64,000 nucleotides of DNA from Ramlibacter albus (lineage in GTDB: Bacteria > Pseudomonadota > Gammaproteobacteria > Burkholderiales > Burkholderiaceae_C): the NCBI RefSeq assembly GCF_014297445.1, contig NZ_JACORU010000007.1, forward strand, positions 248,001-312,000. The letters run 5' to 3'. The position numbers were made by a program, and so were the translations under genes. Numbering within the stretch: the stretch's first letter is position 1; every line of letters starts with the position of its first letter. Under the pieces are notes generated by a model. That model was not told where the DNA came from, searched no databases, and saw only the letters and a list, made by a program, of their open reading frames with translations. Of this stretch, positions 40,432 through 47,108 are shown one piece after another.

Positions 40432-41538
40432 TCAGGGCTTCAGCCGGATGAGCTTGCCGTTGCCCTCGTCGGTGAGCACGTAGAGCCAGCCGTCGGGGCC
40501 CTGCCGCACGTCGCGCACGCGGTCGCCGATCTCGGCCCATTTCGTCTCGCGCCTGACCTTGCCGTTTTCCAGCTCGAGTCGGGCCACGTAGCCGAACTTG
40601 AGCGAGCCGACGAACAGGTCGCCCTTGAGGTCCGCGCCGTAGCGGTCGCTGGTGAGGAAGGCCATGCCCGAGGGCGCGATCGACGGCACCCAGTAGTGCA
40701 GCGGCTGCTCCATGCCGGCCTTGGCGCTGCCCTCGCCCATCTTGCCGCCGCCGTACTGCTCGCCATGGGTGATCACCGGCCAGCCGTAGTTGCGCCCGGG
40801 CAGCGGCACGTTGATCTCGTCGCCGCCTTGCGGGCCATGCTCGTGGGTCCAGACGCGGCCGTCGGGGCCGAGCGTGGCGCCCTGCATGTTGCGGTGGCCG
40901 TAGCTCCAGATCTCGGGCGCCGCGCCGCTGCGGCCGACGAAGGGGTTGTCGGGCGGGACCGCGCCGTCCTTGGTGATGCGCACCATCTTGCCGATGTGGT
41001 TGGCCAATCGCTGCGCGTCGTCGCGGCGCGAGTTGCGCTCGCCCATCGTGAGGAACAGCGTGCCGTCCTGCGCTTCGACGATGCGGCAGCCGAAGTGGTA
41101 GCTGCTGTCCACCTTGGGCAGTTGGCGGAAGATCACCTTCACCTCGTCGAGGCGCGTGGCGTCGGCCGACAGCTTCGCGCGCGCCAGTGCCGTGCTGTTG
41201 CCGCCGTCGCCGGGTTCGGCGTAACAGAAGTAGACGGTGCGGTTGCCCGCAAACGCCGAATCCAGCACCACGTCCAGCAGGCCGCCCTGCCCGCGCGCGG
41301 CCACCGTCGGCACACCGACCAACGGCGCCCCGACGCGGCCATCGGCGTCGACAATGCGCATCCGGCCCGGCCGTTCCGTCACGAGGAAGCGGCCTTCGGG
41401 CAGGAAAGCGACCGCCCACGGGTGGTCCAGGCGGCTCGCCACCACCTCCTGCTGCACCGCCCCTGCAACCCCTGCGGAAGCCACCAGCGTCGCGAAAAAC
41501 GCGCGCCGGAGCGCCTTGGCTGCGAAATTCATGGTCAT
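40432..41538 (-). CDS. PQQ-dependent soluble aldose/sugar dehydrogenase family protein
   Basis: A secreted six-bladed beta-propeller of the glucose/sorbosone dehydrogenase family, 368 residues. A signal peptide (cleavage near AGVAGAVQQ) precedes the conserved DHPWAVAFLPEGRFLVTERPGR. Further motifs are GGLLDVVLD, SSYHFGCR (candidate catalytic His), SYGHRNMQG and THEHGPQGGDEIN. Members oxidise aldoses in the periplasm with PQQ; no PQQ synthesis genes are in the window. The second Met (41532) may be the real start. Confidence 0.88.
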   Translation of the reverse strand: MTMNFAAKALRRAFFATLVASAGVAGAVQQEVVASRLDHPWAVAFLPEGRFLVTERPGRMRIVDADGRVGAPLVGVPTVAARGQGGLLDVVLDSAFAGNRTVYFCYAEPGDGGNSTALARAKLSADATRLDEVKVIFRQLPKVDSSYHFGCRIVEAQDGTLFLTMGERNSRRDDAQRLANHIGKMVRITKDGAVPPDNPFVGRSGAAPEIWSYGHRNMQGATLGPDGRVWTHEHGPQGGDEINVPLPGRNYGWPVITHGEQYGGGKMGEGSAKAGMEQPLHYWVPSIAPSGMAFLTSDRYGADLKGDLFVGSLKFGYVARLELENGKVRRETKWAEIGDRVRDVRQGPDGWLYVLTDEGNGKLIRLKP

Positions 41539-41615
41539 CCTTGCTTACAAATCAACGGCTTACACAGCATACCTCGCTTGACTTCGCAAGTGGCCCACAG
41601 GTAAGCTCCCGCCCC

Positions 41616-42179
41616 ATGCCCCGCAAGCTCAGCCTTGGGCTCGCCGCCCTGCTCGTCACGCTGTCCGCGCACGCCGCCCCGCCGGCCGCGGCGGAGGACG
41701 ACATCGGCCGCTTCATGGCCGAAAAGGGCCTCCTGTCGCGCTTGGAGCAGGTGCGCGCCACCGTCGCCGACCGCACGGGCGAACTCGTCGTCACGGCCAT
41801 GGGTTTCCTCGGCGTCCCCTACCGCCGCGGCGGCAACAGCGTGGACATGGGCGGCTTCGACTGCAGCGGTTTCGTCAAGGCGATGTACGAGCAGACGCTG
41901 GGCCTCATCCTGCCGCGCCGCGCCAATGAACAGGCCGCGGCCACGCAGAAGATCGACCAGCAGGACCTGCAGCCGGGCGACCTCGTGTTCTTCAACACGA
42001 TGCGCGCGGCGTTCAGCCACGTGGGCATCTACGTCGGCGACGGCAAGTTCATCCATTCGCCCAAGCCCGGCGCCGAGGTGCGCGTCGAGGACATGGGCAT
42101 GAGCTACTGGTCGCGCCGCTTCGACGGCGCGCGCCGCGTGGTGCCTGTTGCCGGCACCGCGTCCAGCCAACAGCCGTGA
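41616..42179 (+). CDS. NlpC/P60 (C40) family peptidoglycan peptidase
   Basis: A secreted cell-wall hydrolase of 187 residues: a signal peptide (about 1-20), then the NlpC/P60 domain with Cys83 in FDCSGFV, His135 in FSHVGIYVG and a third polar residue in KFIHSPK (His147). Cleaves D-glutamyl-meso-DAP links in stem peptides (family knowledge). Its stop overlaps the GTG start of the pilin gene. The start at MPRKLS was chosen because it opens a signal peptide. Confidence 0.9.
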   Translation: MPRKLSLGLAALLVTLSAHAAPPAAAEDDIGRFMAEKGLLSRLEQVRATVADRTGELVVTAMGFLGVPYRRGGNSVDMGGFDCSGFVKAMYEQTLGLILPRRANEQAAATQKIDQQDLQPGDLVFFNTMRAAFSHVGIYVGDGKFIHSPKPGAEVRVEDMGMSYWSRRFDGARRVVPVAGTASSQQP

Positions 42180-42667
42180 CCGCCGCGCCGCGTGCGCGCG
42201 GCTTCACCCTGCTCGAACTGATGGTCGCGATCGGCGTGCTCGCGATCCTGCTGCTGATCACCTTGCCCTCGTACATGGACCGCATCGTGCGTGAGCAGGT
42301 GCTGGAGGCGCTGCCGCTGGCCGACCTGCTCAAGCCGCCTGTCGAGGCTGCGTGGCGCAACAAGCAGCCTTTGCCGGCCGACAACGCTGCTGCCGGGCGG
42401 CCCGCGGCGGAGAAGATCGTGAACCAGGTGGTGAGCTCGGTGGCGCTGCAGGACGGGGCGATCCACGTCACCTTCGGCAATCGCGCGAATGGTGCGTTGA
42501 AGGGCAAGGTGCTGAGCATCCGGCCGGCGGTGGTCGAGGACGAGCCGATCGTGCCGGTGACGTGGTTGTGCGGGAACGCGCCGGCGCCGGAGAAGATGGT
42601 CGCCAAGGGTGCCAATCGCACGGATATCCCGAACGGGCTTCTGCCTTTGCGCTGCCGCGCGGGTTGA
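42176..42667 (+). CDS. Orphan type IV pilin-like protein
   Basis: A 163-residue protein with a classic class III signal: short basic leader, prepilin peptidase site after Gly9, Phe10, Glu14 (GFTLLELMVAIG), and a hydrophobic N-terminal helix. The C-terminal part has the pilin-type disulfide region (VTWLCGNA ... IPNGLLPLRCR), so it looks like a full pilin rather than a GspH/FimT minor pilin. It starts with GTG overlapping the peptidase stop (GTGA). No other pilus genes are next to it; pilW is at 18 kb. Confidence 0.82.
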   Translation: MTAAPRARGFTLLELMVAIGVLAILLLITLPSYMDRIVREQVLEALPLADLLKPPVEAAWRNKQPLPADNAAAGRPAAEKIVNQVVSSVALQDGAIHVTFGNRANGALKGKVLSIRPAVVEDEPIVPVTWLCGNAPAPEKMVAKGANRTDIPNGLLPLRCRAG

Positions 42668-42674
42668 TCTTTTT

Positions 42675-43035
42675 GCGTCCGTAAGCGCAGTCTCGAGCTC
42701 GCCACTCGTATGTGCGTTGCTCTCCCCATCCCTCCCCCCGCCCTCCCCTCCCCTCCGGGGAGAAGAGGGAGCTAAATCGGACAGCCGATTTGGGCTCGTC
42801 GGGTCGATTGGCGGCCGAAGACATATGCGTGGGCAGGTACTCGACATGAAGGAACGATCCTCACGTTCGCCCACCACCCGACGTCTCCCGATTCGGCCGT
42901 GTCCGGCTCGACGAGCCCAAATCGGCTGTCCGATTTAGCTCCCTCTCTTTCCCGGAGGGGAAGGGAGGGCGGGGGGAGGGATGGGGAGAGCAACGCACAC
43001 AAGAGTGGCGAGCTCGAGACTACGCTTACGGACGC
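42675..43035. repeat. Large inverted repeat: two 127-bp arms around a 107-bp centre
   Basis: Arms 42675-42801 and 42909-43035 are reverse complements with about seven mismatches. Each arm runs from a common outer end (GCGTCCGTAAGCG) through a pyrimidine-rich tract with a CCCTCCGGGG-type core to a common inner end (CCGATTTGGGCTCGTCG). The centre is unique sequence apart from a short GGCCGAA match next to each arm. The element begins 7 bp after the pilin stop and ends 14 bp before the lpdA stop, filling the only gene-free stretch above 300 bp. No coding potential is convincing; the short frames across it are only mirror images of one another. It could work as a two-way terminator or be a miniature mobile element. 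Confidence 0.9.
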
Positions 43036-43049
43036 CCCCGAACCAAAAC

Positions 43050-44825
43050 CTACTTCCGCGCCGGCGGCACGTCCGTACACGTCCCATGCGCAATCTCGGC
43101 CGCCATGCCGATCGATTCGCCGAGCGTCGGGTGCGGATGGATCGTCTTGCCGATGTCGATCTCATCGGCACCCATCTCGATGGCCAGCGCCACCTCGCCG
43201 ATCATGTCCCCGGCATGCGTGCCGACGATCCCGCCCCCAAGGATGCGATGCGTCTCGGCATCGAAGAGCAACTTCGTGAACCCCTCGTCGCGCGTGTTCG
43301 CGATCGCGCGCCCGGAGGCAGTCCACGGGAAGTGCCCCTTCTTGATCGCGATGCCCTGCGCCTTCGCCTGGTCCTCGGTAAGGCCCACCCACGCGACCTC
43401 GGGGTCGGTATAGGCCACGCTCGGGATCACGCGCGCATTGAACGCCGACTTCTCGCCCATCGCGGCTTCGGCGGCCACGTGCGCCTCATGCACCGCCTTG
43501 TGCGCCAGCATGGGCTGGCCCACGATGTCGCCGATGGCGAAGATGTGCGGCACGTTCGTGCGCATCTGGATGTCCACCGGGATGAAGCCGCGGTCGCTGA
43601 CGGTCACGCCCGCCTTCTCCGCGCCGATCTTCTTGCCGTTGGGGCTGCGGCCCACGGCCTGCAGCACCAGGTCATAGAGCTGCGGCTCCTTCGGTGCCTG
43701 CTCGCCCTCGAACTTCACGAGGATGCCGTCCTTCGTCGCTTCCGCGCCGACGGTCTTCGTCTTGAGCATGATGTTGTCGAAGCGCGGCGTGTTCATCTTC
43801 TGCCAGACGCGCACGAGGTCGCGGTCCGCACCCTGCATCAGGCCGTCGAGCATCTCGACGACGTCGAGCCGCGCGCCGAGCGTGGAGTACACGGTGCCCA
43901 TTTCGAGGCCGATGATGCCGCCACCGAGGATCAGCATCTTCTTCGGCTGGCCGCGCAGTTCCAGCGCACCGGTGGAATCCACCACGCGCGGGTCGTCCGG
44001 CATGAAGGGCAGGCGCACGGCCTGGGAACCCGCCGCGATGATGCAGTTGCGGAAGCTGATCTTCTTCTTCGTGCCGGTCTTGTCCTGGCCCGTGCCCGTC
44101 GTCTCTTCGACTTCGATGGTGTGCGGGTCGACGAACGAACCGTAGCCGCGCACGATCGTCACCTTGCGCATCTTGGCCATGGCCGCAAGACCGCCGGTGA
44201 GCTTGCCCACCACCTTGGTCTTGTGCGCCCGCAGCTTGTCGAGGTCCACCTGCGGCTTGCCGAAGGTGATGCCGAGCGTGTCCATGTGGCTCACCTCGTC
44301 CATCACCGCGGCCACGTGCAGCAGCGCCTTGGACGGGATGCAACCCACGTTGAGGCACACGCCGCCGAGCGACGCGTAGCGCTCGACGAGGATGGTCTTC
44401 ATGCCGAGGTCGGCGGCGCGGAACGCGGCGGAGTAGCCACCGGGGCCGGCGCCGAGGACGAGCATGTCGCAGTCGTATTGGCCGGAAGGCGGCGCGATCG
44501 ACGCGGCGGGCTCCTGCTCCCGCCCCCTCGAGGGGGCGGGCTGGGGTGGGGGGGAGTCCATTGCGCCTGGAAGGGGCTGCGTAGCGCTGGTCTCGACCAG
44601 CGCGAGCGTAGACCCTTCGCTGACCTTGTCGCCGACCTTGACCTTGATCTCCTTGACGACCCCGCCATGCGTCGAAGGAATCTCCATCGACGCCTTGTCG
44701 CTCTCCACCGTGATGAGCGATTGCTCCGGCTTGATCGTGTCGCCGGGCTTCACCAGCACTTCGATGACAGCCACGTCCTTGAAGTCCCCGATGTCGGGGA
44801 CTTTCACTTCCGTCGTCGCACTCAT
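43050..44825 (-). CDS. lpdA: Dihydrolipoyl dehydrogenase with N-terminal lipoyl domain (PDH E3)
   Basis: E3 of pyruvate dehydrogenase, 591 residues. An N-terminal lipoyl domain (Lys44 in ESDKASMEIP) is joined by a Pro-rich linker (about 80-117) to the flavoprotein part: GAGPGGYSAAFRAADLG, redox cysteines 157 and 162 ([13 protein letters not shown]), NAD-binding GGGIIGLEMGTVY and the C-terminal HPHPTLGES. Lipoyl-E3 fusions are known from Neisseria and Cupriavidus-type PDH. The linker contains a 22-bp palindrome-derived PAPSRGR. Its start overlaps the BPH stop by 4 bp. Confidence 0.95.
   Translation of the reverse strand: MSATTEVKVPDIGDFKDVAVIEVLVKPGDTIKPEQSLITVESDKASMEIPSTHGGVVKEIKVKVGDKVSEGSTLALVETSATQPLPGAMDSPPPQPAPSRGREQEPAASIAPPSGQYDCDMLVLGAGPGGYSAAFRAADLGMKTILVERYASLGGVCLNVGCIPSKALLHVAAVMDEVSHMDTLGITFGKPQVDLDKLRAHKTKVVGKLTGGLAAMAKMRKVTIVRGYGSFVDPHTIEVEETTGTGQDKTGTKKKISFRNCIIAAGSQAVRLPFMPDDPRVVDSTGALELRGQPKKMLILGGGIIGLEMGTVYSTLGARLDVVEMLDGLMQGADRDLVRVWQKMNTPRFDNIMLKTKTVGAEATKDGILVKFEGEQAPKEPQLYDLVLQAVGRSPNGKKIGAEKAGVTVSDRGFIPVDIQMRTNVPHIFAIGDIVGQPMLAHKAVHEAHVAAEAAMGEKSAFNARVIPSVAYTDPEVAWVGLTEDQAKAQGIAIKKGHFPWTASGRAIANTRDEGFTKLLFDAETHRILGGGIVGTHAGDMIGEVALAIEMGADEIDIGKTIHPHPTLGESIGMAAEIAHGTCTDVPPARK
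44519..44540. repeat. 22-bp perfect palindrome in the lpdA linker
   Basis: CCCGCCCCCT and AGGGGGCGGG flank a central CG, making a perfect palindrome followed by a G-rich run up to about 44554. It encodes residues 96-102 (PAPSRGR) of the PDH lipoamide dehydrogenase. Its make-up resembles the dispersed palindromes whose translation reads PPPQPxPSRGRE. Confidence 0.75.
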
Positions 44826-45412
44826 TTTGTTTCTTTCGCTTTGATCGTGAAGATGTCGCACGGCCCGGCGGAGTTGCGGTCGAACTCGCAACCGGCGGCG
44901 ATCCCGGCTTCCGCCACTTCGCGGGCGGTCTTTGCCTTGGCATAAGCGGCATGCATCGCGCCCAGCGCGAAGCTGCGCCCGGACCCGATCCCCCAGAACT
45001 CCTTGAACTCGAAGACCTCGCGGTACGAGTACAGCCCGTAGATGCCGCTCGCGTTGGCGATGACCACGCTGAACTGGCTGGACTCGTACGGGTCGCTGTC
45101 CTCTTCCTTCGTCTGCAGGAAGAAGTTGTCCTTCAGGTACGGATGCAGCTTGGTGAAGGTGTCGAACACCTCGTCCTTGCTGCCCAGCTTGAGGATCTCG
45201 CGCGGCATCGAGCCCATGGCCTTGCGCAACACCGGGAAGTGCGCCACGGTGCCGGCCATGCCGATGTAGCTGGGGCCGCCGTCGGTCTCGACCTGGAAGA
45301 TCTTGCTGTTGTCCTCGAAGCGGTGGGCCAGGCGGGTGTCCCCGAAAGTAACCAGCGTGTCGGCCGCGATCGCGATCTGGCCCGCTTTTCTCACCACTAC
45401 GACAGTCGTCAT
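44822..45412 (-). CDS. Betaproteobacterial proteasome homolog (BPH), HslV-like N-terminal threonine protease
   Basis: A 196-residue Ntn-hydrolase of the proteasome/HslV family. After Met removal the chain starts with Thr-Thr. In mature numbering Thr1 and Asp17 (IAAD) match HslV, and a Lys at 36 (DNSKIF) corresponds to HslV Lys33 after a three-residue insertion. GIGSG at 141-145 matches the HslV GSG motif. It is longer than HslV (about 175). There is no hslU in the window. Published work on the family (BPH of Thiobacillus and Cupriavidus) describes tetradecameric double rings without a known unfoldase. Here it lies between aceF (22 bp upstream) and lpdA (4-bp overlap), so it is co-transcribed with PDH. 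Confidence 0.88.
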   Translation of the reverse strand: MTTVVVVRKAGQIAIAADTLVTFGDTRLAHRFEDNSKIFQVETDGGPSYIGMAGTVAHFPVLRKAMGSMPREILKLGSKDEVFDTFTKLHPYLKDNFFLQTKEEDSDPYESSQFSVVIANASGIYGLYSYREVFEFKEFWGIGSGRSFALGAMHAAYAKAKTAREVAEAGIAAGCEFDRNSAGPCDIFTIKAKETK

Positions 45413-45434
45413 CTTTGCGTTTGTTGCTTCTTCT

Positions 45435-47081
45435 TCAGAGCAGCACCCGCCGGAAGTCCGCCAGGATCTGCCCCAGGTAGGCGTTGAACCGCGCGGCCGC
45501 CGCGCCGTCGACAGCGCGATGGTCCCAGGAGAGCGACAGCGGCAGCATCAGCCGCGGCTGGAACTGCTTGCCGTCCCACACGGGCTCGGTCGTGCTCTTG
45601 CACACCCCGAGGATAGCGACTTCCGGCGCGTTGATGATGGGTGTGAAGTACCGGCCGCCGATGCCGCCGAGCGAAGAAATCGTAAAAGTTGCACCCGACA
45701 TGTCGGCAGGGCCGAGCTTGCCGTCGCGCGCCTTCTTCGCCAGCTCACCCATTTCCTGGCTGATCTGCAGCACGCCCTTCCTGTCGGCGTCCTTGATCAC
45801 CGGCACCACCAGGCCATTGGGCGTGTCCGCCGCGAAGCCGATGTGCCAGTAGTTCTTCATCACCATCTCGTCGCCGTCGAGCGAGCTGTTGAACTCGGGG
45901 AATTTCTTCAGCGCGGCAACGCTGGCCTTGATGAGGAAGGCCAGCATCGTGACCTTGATGCCGCTCTTCTCGTTTTCCTTGTTGAGCTTGACGCGGAAGG
46001 CTTCGAGCTCGGTGATGTCGGCATCGTCGTGGTTGGTGACGTGCGGGATCATCACCCAGTTGCGGTGCAGGTTGGCGCCGCTGATCTTCTTGATGCGCGA
46101 CAGCGGCTTGCGGTCCACCGGGCCGAACTTCGCGAAGTCGACCTTCGGCCACGGCAGCAGGCCGAGCGCTTCGCCGCCGCCACCCGCCGGCGCTTTCGCC
46201 GACGCAGCCTTCGTCTGCTTGTCACCGGCCATCACGGCCTTGGTGAAGGACTGGATGTCCTCATGCAGGATGCGACCCTTGGGGCCGGAGCCCTTCACTT
46301 CCTCCAGCGGCACGCCGAGCTCGCGCGCGAACTTGCGCACGGACGGCGATGCATGCGGCAGGTTGGTCGTGGGCGCGGTGGGTTCGTGCGGCGGCAGCGC
46401 GGCCGTGGGCGGCGTGCGCTCTTGCGCGGGCGCAGGTGCGCTCGCGGATGCCGTCGCGGGCGCGGGCGCCGCGGCTTGCGCCGCCGGTGCCGGTGCGGCT
46501 GCACCCCCGGACCCTTGAACGATCGCGATGAGGTCGCCGATGTTCACCTTGTCGCCGACCTTGACCTTCAGCTCCTTGAGCACGCCCGCGGCGGACGAGG
46601 GAATCTCCATCGAAGCCTTGTCCGACTCGACGGTGATGAGCGACTGCTCGACCTTGACCGTGTCGCCCGGCTTCACGAGCACTTCGATAACGGCGACGTC
46701 CTTGAAGTCGCCGATGTCGGGGACCTTGACTTCGATCGGGCCGGCGCCAGCGGCCGGCGCCGGCGCGGCGGCCTGCGGTGCCGGCGCTGCTGCTTGCGGC
46801 GCGGGCGCGGGCTGCGCCGCGGGCGCCGGTGCGGCAGCCGCACCAGCAGCGTCGATCACGGCGATCACCGAACCCTCGGAGACCTTGTCGCCCAGCTTGA
46901 CCTTCAGCTCCTTGATCACCCCCGCGTGCGACGACGGGATCTCCATCGACGCCTTGTCGCTCTCGACGGTGAGAAGGGACTGCTCCGCCTTGACGGTGTC
47001 GCCGGGCTTCACCAGCAGCTCGATGACGGCGACGCTCTCGAAGTCCCCGATGTCGGGGACCTTGATTTCAACCAGTGCCAT
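45435..47081 (-). CDS. aceF: Dihydrolipoyl acetyltransferase (pyruvate dehydrogenase E2)
   Basis: E2 core of pyruvate dehydrogenase, 548 residues. Two lipoyl domains with Lys43 and Lys155 (both in ESDKASMEIP) are separated by Ala/Pro linkers. Then come the E1/E3-binding domain (SPSVRKFARELGVPLEEVKGSG in outline) and the acetyltransferase domain ending in LSWDHRAVDGAAAARF (catalytic His521). Starts 27 bp downstream of aceE. Confidence 0.97.
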   Translation of the reverse strand: MALVEIKVPDIGDFESVAVIELLVKPGDTVKAEQSLLTVESDKASMEIPSSHAGVIKELKVKLGDKVSEGSVIAVIDAAGAAAAPAPAAQPAPAPQAAAPAPQAAAPAPAAGAGPIEVKVPDIGDFKDVAVIEVLVKPGDTVKVEQSLITVESDKASMEIPSSAAGVLKELKVKVGDKVNIGDLIAIVQGSGGAAAPAPAAQAAAPAPATASASAPAPAQERTPPTAALPPHEPTAPTTNLPHASPSVRKFARELGVPLEEVKGSGPKGRILHEDIQSFTKAVMAGDKQTKAASAKAPAGGGGEALGLLPWPKVDFAKFGPVDRKPLSRIKKISGANLHRNWVMIPHVTNHDDADITELEAFRVKLNKENEKSGIKVTMLAFLIKASVAALKKFPEFNSSLDGDEMVMKNYWHIGFAADTPNGLVVPVIKDADRKGVLQISQEMGELAKKARDGKLGPADMSGATFTISSLGGIGGRYFTPIINAPEVAILGVCKSTTEPVWDGKQFQPRLMLPLSLSWDHRAVDGAAAARFNAYLGQILADFRRVLL

Positions 47082-47108
47082 GTTTCTTGCCTTGTCTCTT
47101 GTTCTTGC

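Noticed and set aside
42609-43080. Short frames across the large inverted repeat (one on each strand, about 100 codons)
   Set aside because: Their translations share segments only because the DNA is an inverted repeat. Composition (Pro/Ser/Arg) and the lack of start signals argue against real genes.
44822-45412. Reading the proteasome homolog as ordinary HslV
   Set aside because: It has a three-residue insertion before the active-site Lys and extra length, lacks an adjacent hslU, and lies in the PDH operon. These fit the betaproteobacterial BPH family better.
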